Source: Galdieria partita (lineage: Eukaryota; Rhodophyta; Bangiophyceae; Galdieriales; Galdieriaceae). Taken from it: a DNA stretch of 64,000 bases. Both the position numbers and the translations under genes were made by a program. The notes under the pieces are model-generated. The model made no database searches. It was not told the origin of the DNA and worked only from the letters and a program-made list of their open reading frames with translations. Shown here one piece after another: positions 40,439-54,447 of this stretch (position 1 is its first letter; the number at the start of each line of letters is the position of its first letter). Location: the NCBI GenBank assembly GCA_025991245.1, contig BQMJ01000057.1, forward strand, positions 115,069-179,068, written 5' to 3'.

Positions 40439-42672
40439 ATTGAAAGAAGTTTCACTTGTCGTCCTTTGAGACGCCAAACACAATCAACAATCCCAAATCA
40501 AACCAACACTAATTGAAGAGTTGCATTGTTTATATCATTTGTGAGAAAGAATATCTGAACTTGAATTGACGTCAACCTTGATAAACATGTTTTATAGTAG
40601 CATAATTTCTTTCAATGACTTAAAGATCAACTAAAATCAACAGTGCTTTCTATGAGGAAAATCTAAAAGCTGTGAAACTTGAATGCTTGTTTTCAACTCT
40701 TCCTGTTTCAGCCGTTCCATTCTTTGTTATCTACGAAACAACAAGAGAAAGATTCAATTCGACTCAATTTTTCCTTTCCAGACTGACAGTTTGTCTTACC
40801 TAATCGCCTATTTTTGACTATGCGCGAACGATAAACACAAATGACATCAATTATGCAAAGTGACATGGTGTAACGACTATGATTTCGTTCAAAACTTTCT
40901 ATCACTTTATGAAAATCAGAGCTCGCAACTTTCGTTACTTGCTGCAAGAAAAAAAAGTCTCATTCGAAAGTTAGTGATAGTATGATGTTCACAATTCTGA
41001 ACTATGAGTATTGAAACATTTACTTCTCCTCCTTTGGGAACCCAACTTTCAAGTTTGAAAAAGTAGTTTTGGCTTTATGTTTTGAAATATTTCTGGACAC
41101 TCAGAATTTTCGTTTTGTCAAGACAGCGAAGTTTTCACCAAGATTGTTTTAGATCTTAAAATTTCAGAGTAACTCTGAGATGATGAGAATGGAAATTCAA
41201 GCCGAGTTGGTAACTTCAAATCTTGCTTTGTGTCTTGCTAAAGTATTTTGAATACTTTAAAAGTACCTCATTGAGTTGTTGTTGCTTTCTTTCCTTGTTC
41301 CATCCTACAAGGTTTTGCCAGAGCAAACAAGATTTTATCTTTGGAAGCAACGATCGTTGAACTCATTTGGGCTTATCTATTCTTGGAATCCTTTCAGGAT
41401 AGTCGGCTGTTGACTGCTGAATTTTGTGACACTATATATTATCGTTGACTTTGCTAAAGTCGCCGTTTGCTTCAAAGTACACCTTCCAGAAAATCTCAGT
41501 CAAAGTTGCTAGTACTAGTTACCGTCCATATGTCTAGGAATTCTTGATCCTTGTTTCACAAAAATAAAAAGCAGGGTAGAATTTTATTCAGCAACATAAG
41601 GATTGATTCACATTCCTCACTACAGTCTTCTATGATAGCATTCTACGGTATGGGACAAACTCCCTTCTTGACAATTGTAATCAGCACTCTTTTGGAGTCC
41701 TTATTTAACCCAACCACATATATAGCTGGAATTGTTGAAAACGTTTGATTCACAAAACGTTAACCAAGTGTTTACAATTCAAACAATTTGGAAGCTAACC
41801 ATCTTAAAACTCAACGTGTTCTGTTTGGGCTTTTGAGATCAAAGGACAACTCCTTGTCAACAGCAAGTCGAATCCAATGCTGCCAAATCTCCAGTTGTTT
41901 TCTCGTTACTTTCACGAATTCTGAATTATCAGGTACAACAGTGGAAAGTCTGTAACTGAATTCCAACGATACAATTCCCTCAACAGAAAGAATAGAGCAT
42001 CAACAGTCTTTTGAATTCTCTAGTGCAAGGTTCTTTTGGAAATTTCTCTTCAAGTATACAAGAACGATATAGTTTGGACCTTTTAAAGGCACCCTTTCAT
42101 ACCACCTCCTTTCTAAGCTCTTCGAAACGTTCTTTCATTAGAACTTATTGGTTGAGAACAGGAGCTAAATAGTTGTATTATGCAACCCACTTCAAAGTGG
42201 ATAAAGTCTGTATATGAAAAATTCTTTTGAGTTTCAACGAGAAACATCTTGAGAATAGACTAGAAAGTTTTTCTTCTTTTGGATACTATTTAAACCTGGG
42301 TTGTTTTGGTCGTAACTTTGTAGCCACTAGGTTTGAACCTTGTGGTTGATTACTCCATTCAAAAGAGATTTGTCTGCAGAAACATTGTCGAGGGAGAGGT
42401 TGATTACGATCGATAAAGGGAGATTGTTTGGAAACAACTACCATAGCTTTGCGAATTCTTGGTTCTTTAGATAGAAACAGTGTAAAAGAGGATAATTTTG
42501 TAGGAGTCATAATATTATCGGTACCTTTTGACCTGAACGAGTTCTATATATATAGTTACGGAAAAGTTTATTTTCTTAAGATCAGCAAAACCATAAATTG
42601 AAACAAATTGATCATTTGGTAAGTAAGAAAGCAAGATTGTCCAAGAATATATCAAACTTCGAGAACATATCC
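40439..42672. other. Gene-poor spacer with decayed repeats
   Basis: About 41200-41560 resembles 37200-37480 and 44860-44950 (for example AGTATTTT.AA.TAC.T.AAAAGTACCTCATT, GAATTTTGTGA.AC). A minus frame 42510-42286 from a true ATG encodes 74 basic residues with no domain (MTPTKLSSFTLFLSKEP...). The frame at 40947-40708 opens only at non-ATG codons. No gene is accepted. Confidence 0.35.
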
Positions 42673-42921
42673 ATGTTTAAAGCTGCTTTGGAAGATAGTT
42701 TGAATCCGAATTTGAAAGCACAATTCATTGAGTTTGGTCAATTACACATGCTCTATCTTTTCATTTCAGTTGTTTTATCGATATTCATGATATGTATAGA
42801 TTGTTTGCAAAGAAATGAGCATGGTAAAAGAAAGATGACTCGTTCAAATAGATACTACTCAAAAATTATTTACTTGATTCGGTTGATTGATAAATTTTGC
42901 TCGGAAGATCAAGAATTCTAA
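42673..42921 (+). CDS. Small predicted membrane protein, weakly supported
   Basis: Eighty-two codons from an ATG at 42673. An amphipathic start (MFKAALEDSLNPNLKAQFIEFG) leads into one TM helix (LHMLYLFISVVLSIFMICI) and a basic tail. This layout recalls the small ORF at 35198, but their sequences do not align convincingly. No promoter or splice evidence. Confidence 0.3.
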   Translation: MFKAALEDSLNPNLKAQFIEFGQLHMLYLFISVVLSIFMICIDCLQRNEHGKRKMTRSNRYYSKIIYLIRLIDKFCSEDQEF

Positions 42922-45900
42922 AGAAAGCTGTTGGTTTTTAGGACTTTGTATATTCAAAAGACAATCAATCAACCGTTTCTTTTCATTCTACTTCGCTTGT
43001 CAGTAACACTCTTCTCCTCTTAAAACTCTTTCTGGTAAAAATTTGAAGCATTGGCAGTATATAAGAGAGTGTGGAACAGAAAGAGAATAGATTGATTTTT
43101 ATTCCTCGAATAGTGAAAAGTTGCAAAAAGTAAACAACAAAAAAAGGCCAAGAAGTTGCACAATAGAGATAATCATACTATACAAGGAGAAGCCACCTGA
43201 TTCAATTATTTTTAAAAGGTCAAAATTGAACAAGACAGTTATTTCATAAGAGTACATATTGAGAAGCCGACAAAGTGATTCTAAGTTGAACCCTGTTGAG
43301 AATAGATAAACAGAGACTCAAAGTTTCAACTAAGACTCAAAGTTCATTTTTGGGGAATTCAAGAAGACTACCAGTGTAATAGCCATTATTATCTTCATCA
43401 TAGCCATTTTAGTATCATCAACAGGAAATAACTATAGTATACTTGGAGCTTGCAGGAATAATTCAACTCGAATGAATTTGGCAATCGGCAATTGTAAAGG
43501 TTTTTCTATTTAAAATGGATTCGAAACATCCTTATAAATAAGAATTGGGCTTCGACTCAAATTCGTTCGATATACTTGCCCGAACGGATATAAATATAGT
43601 AGAATCGGGACCATAGACAGATGCATTTTGAATCAAACAACAATTCAAGCATAGAATAGAAGCACAAAAGAAACTACGTATTTACTTAATTCATTTTGTT
43701 GGAGAGTAGCATTGTGATATGTAAAGATTCAAGATTCGAACAAAGTAAAATAATTCCGCTTCAGTGGAATAATACTGCCTCAAAGCAAACGATAAATTTC
43801 GACAATAATGCCTAAAGCATTAAACAGTGCATTTCAACGTGAAACTCTTCGAGACCAAACTTTGCCATCCAAGACCTGTTAATATTGGTCGTAAACTTTC
43901 AGTGACTTGAAACTTGAGTTCCATAAATATTGAAAAATATGTGTCTTTAGTCCAAGTTCACGTTGAACATATCTCAACTTGGATCCTTGTTGAAAACTGT
44001 CGCTCTTCACTTTCTGGTAACTTTATAGGCGTTTCTTACTATGTAGAGTACTATAAAAAGAAAAGTCGGCACAAAAAACTGCCATTTGTTTTCAACTTTG
44101 AACCCCTGCTCCCTATACAGTCTTGTAGTGTAATTTGGTTTTTCAAGTCCAAGTATACTAGAAAGTAAAGTCTTGTGAATTGCTGTTGTGAATCTTCTTT
44201 TGTGTCACACTCATCAAGGTCTTTTGTAGCACTCGAAGTACATTCTGAGATGATTCTTGTATTCTTCAAACAACCAGTTCCTTTATTTGTGAGTTTATGA
44301 CCATTTAAAGTCTCTTATCCAACTGAAGAGGAGACATGAGCGGATTGCTTTGATTGGAATGGACGAAGTGATGATGGCAGCTTTCAACCTTCCGTTGACC
44401 GACTTGAAGAAACCACGAAAGTTGCGATATATGAGCTAGTTGACTGGGAATTATATAAAGCTTTATGACTGTTTGAGTTCTTGACCAGTTGCTATGTTTC
44501 CAAATTGTACAACAGACATTTTTCTAAGTTTGAGTTTTTGGCGTTGCGTTTTAGAATAAATGTGGATAATAGCCAACTTTGAAAGTTTTCATGGTGTGGG
44601 GTTTTGATATAACTATTGTAGATGCGTCTGTGGTTTTTATCAGAGAAACTCTGAGGGAACCAAATTCGAGAGTCAGTCCCGGTACTTGCTTCATAACGTG
44701 TTTAAGTATTCTGGGTATAGTTGAAGAGTTTATGACTGAGTTGCTTCTTTCTTGCCTCTTTGCTTTTCTCTGTTGGGTTTACTAGTGTAGGCAATTCTTT
44801 GTCTTGGGAAGCTACCTTGACAATTTGGTTATCTTTCTCCAACTTTGGAGTGCTCTAGTGTTTGCAGAATTTTCCGTGTTTTATTGTTGAATTTTGTGAA
44901 ACATAGACTGTTTGAAACTTTGCGGTGTTTTAGATGCATAGGAGGAAATGTCCCGAGGATCTGCGTTAGTGACTGTTGTTGTCAAGGGACAAACAAGGCA
45001 AGGTTTTTGCAATGATACTTACTATGTGAGTCGTGACGCTATGCTATTGTGAACAGTTTTCATATGTAGAACTCACAAAATAGAAAGAGTCAACAATTGA
45101 TTCTTTATTTTCGCAAATGAATTATACAAAATAGAATATGCGAAACTTGTTCTATGTACTCAAGCTGATTGAGAAACTTGACTGGATTCTTTATCAACAT
45201 ACTTGTAGGCTAAATACAAATTATACATATGTCACTTCCAAAGTGTCCTTGACTCTGACTCTGTTGATATTCGAAATACTCGACCAGAGTGTATACACTC
45301 AATCTGCAAAAGTCTAAAAAGTATTTAATACTGGTAACACAAAATTCACGGTGCTTCAAGTTGCAAATAGCTCAGCTTCATTTATCAGCGCAAGTGTTCA
45401 CCCTACTTGACGAAATTTCTCTATGACAACTTGGCGACTACACACCAAATCGTTCCAAGTTGTGGTAGACACGCCTTTCTTCTTGAAAGTGGCAGATAAT
45501 AATTTCTTGAAATGATTCCTATCAACTAGAGCTCCATGTTCTCCAAATCAACTTGAAACCAGTAAATCTCCAAGGTACGTGGCAAAGGTGAGTCTATCTC
45601 ACTACATTGACGGGCTTTTCTCTCCGAGGTATGCCGCCACTCATTTCAGCAAAACGGTTCTCTTCAAGTAAGGCAAATCAATAGTATTCTAGGTAAACCT
45701 TTGAGTGGGAGGTTCCCTTGGAAGGTGCTCACTAGGCACATATGACACGATACGAAGAGCTCTTCAACATCAGTTTTCCCAATCTCGCTTTTGTGATTGT
45801 TTTGCTTGGTTAGCACAAGTGTGCAGTAGTTGCTTCGTTACCACCTGTTTGAAGTGGATAAAGTTGTTATTTCTTTATTTATGAAACGTTAAATAGTTGA

Positions 45901-46900
45901 TTTCAAAGGAGAACTCTGTTGTACTCTCAAACTTTGAGGTTTTATGATTTCGCACTTTTTGAAATACCAACCAAGGCCCAGTTTGTTTATGTCGTTACCG
46001 GTCAACAACTTGGCTTGAACCTCAAAGTCGCTTCCAAGTTCATGTCGAGTGCAACGTTGGTTCTGTTCGAGAGTTGTTGATCCTTTGTTTTTGGTCTGTT
46101 TGAAGACATTGACCCTGCGGAGTAGTGGGGAATAGTGGGCACAAAGGCTCCAAATAGTCTTTGACCTTGAATCCTTGTCCCACTCTAGTCTTCCAATGTA
46201 ACTTGGTTTTTCCATTTGAATTGTACTACTAATTGTTGTCCTGTAAACAACAGAGGAGGACTCTCTCTTGTGGAACAATTACCAAGATCGTTTGTAACAA
46301 TCGGAGTATATTCTGAATTGATTCTCTTTGGTTCTTCACAAAAACGATTCTCGTCATTGTCAGTTTTTGTCTATTGAGAGTCCATTTTCCAAGTGGAGTG
46401 GTGAGAGTGGCTCGTGGCAACTGAACTGCGCAGTGCAACTTTGAGCTCCCCTTTCAAGAATCGAAGTGAACAGAGTTTGTACACCCACTTTGAAGCATCT
46501 TCACGTCGTTGTTTGCTAATCTTACTTGACGAGGTCACTTGAAGGATGCAAAAGTGCCCAAGACCACACGTTACATATGTTCAAACTCAAGACTTGGGAG
46601 AAAACGACACTGTTTTAGAAAGGATACTGTTTGAATAGTATCCTTGTTGGCAGTTCAATATCTCTGTCTTTCTTGTGGGAAAGCGCAATCAGTTATATAA
46701 GACACAACTACTATCAATCATAATCAGTAAGGCTGAGAAGCACAAAGTATACAAACTGACAACTCGAGACGAATTCATAAAGTCATTGTTCAGCGGTCTG
46801 CATTTTAAACAGCGATTCTTTTGGCAGATTGAATTTTTTCGACTGAGCAACATTCCTATATATGCACAAGATATTCCAGGATCTTCCTAGGCTACCAAGC
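42922..46900. repeat. Decayed dispersed-repeat zone
   Basis: Two long imperfect copies are visible: about 43910-44290 against 45930-46330 (shared blocks include CCTTGTTGAAAAC/CCGGTCAACAAC, CAGTCTTGTAGTGTAATTTGG / TAGTCTTCCAATGTAACTTGG, and GTACATTCTGA.TGATTCT / GTATATTCTGAATTGATTCT). Between them, 44500-45200 matches 37.3-37.8 kb and 41.2-41.5 kb. All open frames are under 130 codons and switch frame between copies. The longest (46278-45889, minus) has no recognised domain. This looks like old tandem and dispersed duplications of a lost gene or element. Confidence 0.5.
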
Positions 46901-48295
46901 AAAATGGAGATACCCTGTTTTACTTGAACGATTGATCTTCATACTGGTAGAAGCCATTGCTAAAATTTTACTCACGTAGAAATCTAGCTTCCGTGAGTGG
47001 ATATACGCTGAATTTCGTGATTAGTTACGTATACAAGAAGAACTCTAACCAACAATTGGTTTGTCATAATGTAAATGTCTGAATGGCAATGTATTGCTCT
47101 ATTCAATTGATAATAAAAAAATACACATGACACTACTTTCCGTTATTGACAAATTGCCTCATCATTTATACGGAAGCAAGAAAGACGTTTAGCCAACAAA
47201 ATAAGACAAACATCAACTGTAATATGCATACAACAAAGTACTCATTGTAAAAGGATAGTACTATTGATAAATAGCAAAGAAATTGAATTTTGGCAATTTG
47301 CATATATTTTAATCCAATCCAGGAGAGGAGACAAACGCAACGTTAGCCACTATCAATCACAAAAGTGTCAACAGAGAGGCTCCAAAGAATCGACACCAAT
47401 TCTTAAAACATGATAAAGACTAGAATTGGCCATTCAAGCTTACTAATCAATCAATCGGAACTATTCATGGTTGACAGAGCAGTGTCCAATGCAGTATAGC
47501 TATCACCCAACGACCAAAAAAGTAAATTCTCATATCGCTCCATAAGAAAAACATAGTTTATGAAGAACAACTACAAAAGGCTGCTTGTGAGACCAGAGTT
47601 CAAAAGAAAAGTTTCAAGCAATCCAGTATCAATCAAAACAATAAATAGAGATGCAAGACAAGTGACATGAGAAGCCTTCATTGTGTTGAAAACATGTGTC
47701 ACGGAAACTTATTGAAGACAACATGTACTTGTGAGAGTTTCCCATAGAAAATTCATTTGAAAGGAGAAAAGGAAAACCAAAAATTTCTGGTAACGACAAC
47801 ATCAGTTCAAAAGCAAACTACTCAGCCAAAACAAGGACAAACAAAATCAAATCGCTAAATTACAGGAAGTCTAGAGGAAGAAAAAGTCTACGAATTTTTA
47901 TGTAACCCAGTGGCGAATTAAAACAACTAGGAAAACATACAAAAACGGACCATACCAAAAAGTTCGGAATGAAAGACATTAAAACTATAAATTTGTCTAT
48001 GATACACAATGCTGAAATCCTTTCCAATTACACTGTGATGTGAAAGAGAAAAAAAAATAGCAGAAAAACACCTACAGTATTAGCTGGAACAACTACATAT
48101 TCAAAAACTATTTACACTCAATAAGAAGAAATGCAATTTTACAATGAAAACTCTGCTCTTTTCAAGCAGCTAAATTAGTAATGTCTTTGAAAACAATTGT
48201 AGCAGTTAACAGATAGAAGCTTGGTAGTTGTTTTGCAATTGAAAACCTTGCTGCATTGTAGATTTTACTAGGTTGAATTAGGATCCAAGCTGGGT
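46901..48295. other. A-rich subtelomeric spacer without genes
   Basis: Composition changes here to strongly A-rich on the plus strand. No ORF is supported. The end (about 48255-48295: TTTTACTAGGTTGAATTAGGATCC) resembles the degenerate telomere-like tracts that close the downstream units, so this may be the tail of an older unit. Confidence 0.4.
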
Positions 48296-51200
48296 TGTTG
48301 GGAAATCCAGTAAGAAGTTATTTGAGTTCACATGAGGGTTCATTGATTCATTTCCCCTCACTTTCTTCTATTACTATTTGGTTGTCATGGACTATGTTTT
48401 GTTCTACGTAGCTAATTCTGGACAAAATTGAAAAATTTTTTTGGAAATTTTTTTAAAGCCAGACATTCGTGTAAAAAGTGACTAGGGGATAGTTTGTTTT
48501 CAGAAAAATGTGTTTTTCTCATACGTGACTAATATTTTACGATTTGCCCAGAGTAGGCTCTAACTGCCTCAAAATGACTAGAGTGCCTTTTTCTTGTAAA
48601 TATAAAAACAACTAGTAGTAGAAATCAACAACAATGAAGCAATAAAAAAAAAAATAGAACTTAGCAAACTCTTCTATCATAGTCCATTTTCCTCTTGAAA
48701 AGTTAAGGAAACACCGACGATTGGTTCAAAATCTTCCATAGTGCAAATTGCCATATTTGATATAGTATAAAATTCTTGAGCGAGGTTGCAAGTATACCAC
48801 CATAGTACAAGTTGATCTTCTCCTGCAACGTCGCAAATATCACAGTATTCCAAGTTGTGTCAATAACACAGGCGTCCAGCCTCAATCTTGCTCTTACTCC
48901 CTATTAAAACATAGGAATGAATATGTAACTCTGTAGAAGGCAATCTTTTGATTTCTATTAACCAAGTATCTATTTCAATGCTAGGCAAGTATGAAGAGCA
49001 AAACCACATGAAAGTTTCTTATGGTAGAAATGGAAGAAGAAGAATTTCGAATAAAGGATATCACAGACAAAGACTTTCAAATAGAAAATAATAGAGAAAA
49101 CAGCTAGGGAGAAAACCAAAATTTCATAAAATGCATACTAAAACAAAAACTAAAAAGGGTAATTAAAGTTAAGAAAACAAAGACGAACAAGACCAACGAC
49201 GAAAAATGCTACACAGTGATGCATTCTTCGAATAGCCACCGCTCAAAGTAAAGACTAGCTAGACATAAAGCAAAGAGAAAGAGGAAGGATAGTAGACATG
49301 ATGGAACATTTATGTTGTCATTGTTTACTATTTCTTTCAGTTGAAGTCATTTTTATGGCATATGTATGGTATGCCTTACTTTTGTTTCTATATGTATACC
49401 ACCACCAAAGTCGAAGTATAGTATAAGAAGATACTCACAGAATGAAATAAGCAGTAAACATGTAACATAAGAAAGTAAAAAACTGCTTTGTCAAATTGCT
49501 AAATGATAAACGCGACATCATAAAAAGCATAAGACGAGACAAAGTTGTACTGTTCAAAACACTATCAGTGAATTGAAAAAGACTCTGATACGGTAGATCC
49601 ATAGTAATACGAATGCAGAAAACGGAGCCGATTAAGTTTTGCAACATTTCAAATAAATAATGAATTATTTTAGCTCCAAAGAATGAAAACGTTTCCCTAA
49701 AGCAATTGTTAGAGAAAAATTCATGATCTGTCAATGGCAGTACAATTGTAGAGGTATGCTAGGAATAAAGATTACATAGGCGAAATTGAATTGTCACAAA
49801 TGCATCAACAAACAAGACAAAACATCAAAACTATCCAATATGAAACCAACAAGGTAAATCAACATTTGAATCATTTCATTTTTTCTTCATAGCATCGGCT
49901 TCACGAGAACGCAATGGAGTGGAAGCGCACGACATATTGCAGTTTACACTAAAAAATTTTCGGCTTACTAAGACTCGGTAACTGATTTTCTTGGATATAC
50001 TTAAAGCTTAAAAAAAGAGAGATAAAATGGCGAGTTATAAATTAATCTATAGAGAAAAGAAAGACTTTTAGAGAAAAAGACACTATCGAAACAGTAGAAG
50101 AATTCCCTTGCACTACTTGCTCTTCATTAAATTAGTACCACTAATTGTTTTAGGGTCTGGACATCAGTCGACAATGCAAAAGATAGTAAGAAGAAGTGTT
50201 CAAAATGCATGTTCAAAGAAAAACCTACCATATTCTCAGTCGGAAACAATTCAGTACTTTCGTCAAATTGAAATACTCAAAAGAAATTTTATATTTTTAA
50301 GGAGAGAAACTAAAACGACAGGATGATTTCAAAGAACAAGAATGAAAATGCAACGAATTCATGGAGGAAAAGTGCTCTTGAGAGATATGCTTCTCTACAA
50401 GCTGTGATTCAAAGCATAGTCAAACTGACATAAAGCATATAATGTCCAAGATGCTTCGGACAAACATTGAACTTTTGTGGCTAGATTGCTAACGGCTTAA
50501 TTCATTTTAGGCTTTTTTATGGCAAAAGTGTGGTTTGCTTTGTTCTCATTATATATATCAACAGTACAATTCGTGTATAATATTATGCCTATCAACATAA
50601 AATAGAACACAATAGATCCGACTACCATAAGAAAGAAAAAATAGTCTTTACAAAAAAAGGTGTCTGATAAAAGATACCACATAGTAACAACCAACAGTTA
50701 CAAAATTCTACTCTTCGAATAACCGTCGCTTTTAATATCGAAAGACGACTTTGGTGAAAAAAATCATGCAATACGTTAGCTATAAAAATTACCAGACTTA
50801 GATTTCGCAATATATCAGATTCACAAACAAATTCCTCAGCTCCTGTAAATTAAAAATTTCAATAGAATTGAAAGAAATGGAACAATTGGATATCGTTTGC
50901 ATGCAATGCAAATACAACTGTGGGTGGATTCCAAAAAGATTTCAAAGGCAGAATTACTTTGTCACTCGAAGAAGGTTTTCAAAATCACAAAAATCTTTAC
51001 GGATGTTGACACAATTTCGCAAGTATGTAACCGAATTTAAGCCACTTACTTTTATACTCTATTAGATTCTTTTACGGCGACCTAGTGAATTGAGAAGAAC
51101 ACATGTGTTTTAGAAAAAAGGAATGAAAAGTCGTTTCGTTTCAAATAAAAAAATTTAACTGTTTTTCTAAAATGATCTACGGTTCGTTAGAAAAGCGATA

Positions 51201-54200
51201 AAAATATAGTGTCGAATAGAGTCTGTAGAAAAAGAAAGAATTAAATGAGGTCGGCGCAAGTGAAAAAATTGAAGAATTTCAATGCATTATTTGTCCTTTA
51301 TGGCATCAGTACTTCTAATTGTTCTCAGAGGTAGACAGTAGGTGACAATGCGAAATTTAGTAAAAGGAAAAGTAAAACAAATCTGCATGTAGAAAAAATC
51401 AATATATTCTCACCTCGAACAGTTTAGTACATAAGCTTGAATTGAACCTAGGAAAGCTTCATTACACAATGAAGGGTTATAAGACATAAAACACACAAGA
51501 AAAACAGACAGTAGTACTAGAAGAAAAAGGAGCAAAAAAGTGAACATTCTAAAATGTGGAAAAAGAGTCTATACGACGATTGAATTTTCTAATTCAGTCA
51601 TTCTTATAAAATAACAATTGAACAAGAATCTATGACAAAACAGGACGCACATGAAAAAACCAACGAAGTGATATTCGGAGTTTGACATTGTTGAGAATAG
51701 ATAAAAAAAGGCTCAAAAAGTTTCTACCCAAACATAGAGCTCTGTTTTTAAGGATCCAAGAATAGCACAAGCCTTGTTTACTTTTTGCTAAATATGTATA
51801 CCCACCCTATATTTCAAACTGTAGAATGGTCTATACACAGAATGAAACAAGGAGTATCTCTAGATCCTCAGAAAGCAAAAACTACTTTACCAAATAATTA
51901 AATTTTTAATAACATTGCAACGTAGCATACAATAAAGTGACCAAAAACAATGCTGAAAATTGTGCTATATTAAACAGATTTTTAAAGACGATTCTCATAA
52001 GGTAAGGTTCAACCATGAAGGTCTTGATGAAACGATCGAAACAGAAGTTTCGAAACCATCCAAATTGAACTCCTACTATTGTGTATGCACTGAAGATAGC
52101 AACGATCTTAATAAGAATCATTAATAAAGAAACATCATTATCGCTACCATATAGTACCTATATGAAAAGACAAATTCAACGAAAAAGCCACTATGTCACT
52201 AAGGAATAAAAATTTAAAAAATTTTCAAAACATGTGACAACAGTTAAAAAAAAAAAGAAAAAAAAGAAAAGATTTCAGCATTTCAGCTTCAGTTCTATTG
52301 CATTGGCATTATGAAACGGTATTGAAGAGAAGTTTGTGCAATACATCAAAGGGGAATAGACAATTTTGGTATTACACGTTTAGCACTTTCTTTATACAGT
52401 TTATTGAAAGAAAAATAGAAAAAGCAATTTTACAAGAAAACCATATAATAAGCATTTAGAGAAACAGAAACTTGAGAATACATTGAAGAATTTCCATGTA
52501 CCACTCTTTCCTTACATCATCAGTACCTTGAACCTGTTCTCGACGGGCAGAGACCAAGTGAAACAAAAAATTAAAGAAGTTACAGCAAACTGCTCACAGA
52601 CAAGAAAATACAATACTTTTGGTGCGAAAGAATTCATAAATAGATCACACTGAAATCCAGAAGAAAGAATCTTCTTCTTCTCATTTACAGAAAAGCAGTA
52701 AAGAGAAGGGATAATCCTAGAAGACAACAATAAAAATAGCAAAAAAAGAGAGGGAAATGTTAATAGTGACAGAATGCTCTACTGTTGCGACGATTCGCGC
52801 CTTAGACTAACGTCACCAGAAGGTATCATTTAAACGAACCCCCTAAAATCTCAAAACAATACAAAAGCAGAAAATTGCGCAATCCAAAAAAATTTGAACT
52901 AAACGAGGAATATAAAAACTAGCTTTAGCTTTCATTCCAAAAAAAACCTTAAACAAAATGTAGCTGACAGAAAACTAAACTTTGTCAGTAGCACAACAAG
53001 CAAAGTAAATAAAAGAATACGTAGCTATTCTTTGACAAAAAACATAAATAAGAAAATAGACGTAAACAATTTACTCTACCAACTCCTACTTTAACACTAC
53101 TAGAGCGCAATGAATTGATAAACTAGGCGTGTCCTTGTTGAAAGCAATAAGTATTATTTCCCTATTTGGGTTTTATTAGGCTTCATTAGGGTATAAATAC
53201 AAGTTAAATATGCGTATTTACCTATAAGTTCAAGTGCTATTTTAAGATATTAACAGGGTGATTCTAGGTAAATTCATGCAATATCAGAAAGCAAAGGGGT
53301 ACTTCACCAAATAGATTTGACACAACTAAAAGGCAAAGCAAAATATCATAAAATGAGAAAAAAAACAATTAATTTGCAATGAGTCAATCAAGAACGAAGG
53401 TACTGATGCTAATAACAACAAAAAGGAACCATTCAAGAAAAATGCTCACAACTTCAAACCACTGCGAGGCAACAAAGAAATTCATAAACTCAAAAAGGCT
53501 TTAGAAAAATAGCATCTTAAAATTTTCCATAAATTCGTAAGTTTTCCCTGAATAAACAACAAATACAAACAAACGAAAAAATAGCTCACTAGGCAAGTCA
53601 TTTGATCACTGGCAAAGTAAATAGCACAATTTCAGGAAGAATCAATTTTACAAGATTGATAGCAAAGGTGAAGGTCTTGATAGAACCAAATCATTTTTTT
53701 CTCCAATGCGTCGAGATGACCAAAAACGTAATGAATCCTCAAATGCGGATGGACTGGCACAGGGCAATTGGCATTTTTCGGGCTTACTAAAATTTCTCAA
53801 GGTCTGATGCTTATTACAAAGGTCACAAACTATAAAAAAAAAAGTGAACAGAAGAAATAAAACAATATCCATTCATTATAGGAAAGCAAAAGGATCTTTC
53901 TTATAATGAATACGGCATCATAAAGAACAAAACAATAAATGTAAAAAAAATTTAATAATTTACTGTACAAATTGATCAATAAAGGACGAAAATGATAAGA
54001 CTAAAAAACAACCAAAAAAGCACCATTCATGCGAACACCTTAAAATCTTTATACAACACAAAAACAGAGAGATACCTCGGCGCAAAAGGATATCCTTCAA
54101 TGACAACTAAAACCTAAAAAAATAATCTGCACGTTATCAAGTATTCTCTTCATAAACATCAAATATATAAATAAGCAAAAAAAAGGCACACAAGAAACTT

Positions 54201-54340
54201 CATCAGGTCATAGTCAAATCAGACTGGAAAATTTACGACATAAATCATTTAGGTAGACTAAAAGAAAATGTAAGAGGCTCAAAAGAGTTGATGGACTTTC
54301 GTCTTTAATGCTTTCAAAAGAAAATGAAATACAATGAATT
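48296..54340. repeat. Subtelomeric repeat unit 1 (~6.15 kb)
   Basis: It starts at GGGAAATCCAGTAAGAAGTTATTTGAGTTCACATGAGGGTTC and is collinear with unit 2 at an offset of about 6,140-6,160 bp throughout. Checkpoints are 48296/54448, ~50505/56665, 51979/58130, 53160/59300 and 54360/60512. Divergence includes substitutions, small indels and shifted frames. Minus-strand open frames of 60-100 codons (for example 49734-49435, 50810-50622, 52121-51906) are hydrophobic because the strand is T-rich; their frames are not preserved in unit 2, so I do not call them genes. Confidence 0.9.
53160..53290 (+). repeat. Internal telomere-like relic inside the unit
   Basis: TTTGGGTTTTATTAGGCTTCATTAGGGTATAA and, slightly later, TTAACAGGGTGATTCTAGG resemble decayed telomeric repeats. 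The same relic is found at about 59310 in unit 2 and about 62050 in unit 3. A further one lies near 53777 (CGGGCTTACTAAAATT), 59945 (CAGGGTTTATCAAG) and 62695 (CCGGGTCAATTAAG). Confidence 0.5.
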
Positions 54341-54447
54341 TTAAAATATGTATAACCTGGCAGAAGGGAGTCGGCATCTTTTTTTCTCATTCGTTATTTA
54401 GGTTTATTTAGGGTTTATTTAGGGTTAGTGTTTATTAGGGTTGTTGT
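54340..54447 (+). repeat. Interstitial telomere-like tract at the unit 1/unit 2 junction
   Basis: After ATGTATAACCTGGCAGAAGGGAG comes TTATTTAGGTTTATTTAGGGTTTATTTAGGGTTAGTGTTTATTAGGGTTG, which leads directly into the start of unit 2. The repeats are the same TTTATTTAGGG/TTTATTAGGG words as at the chromosome end and in the same orientation. Confidence 0.9.
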
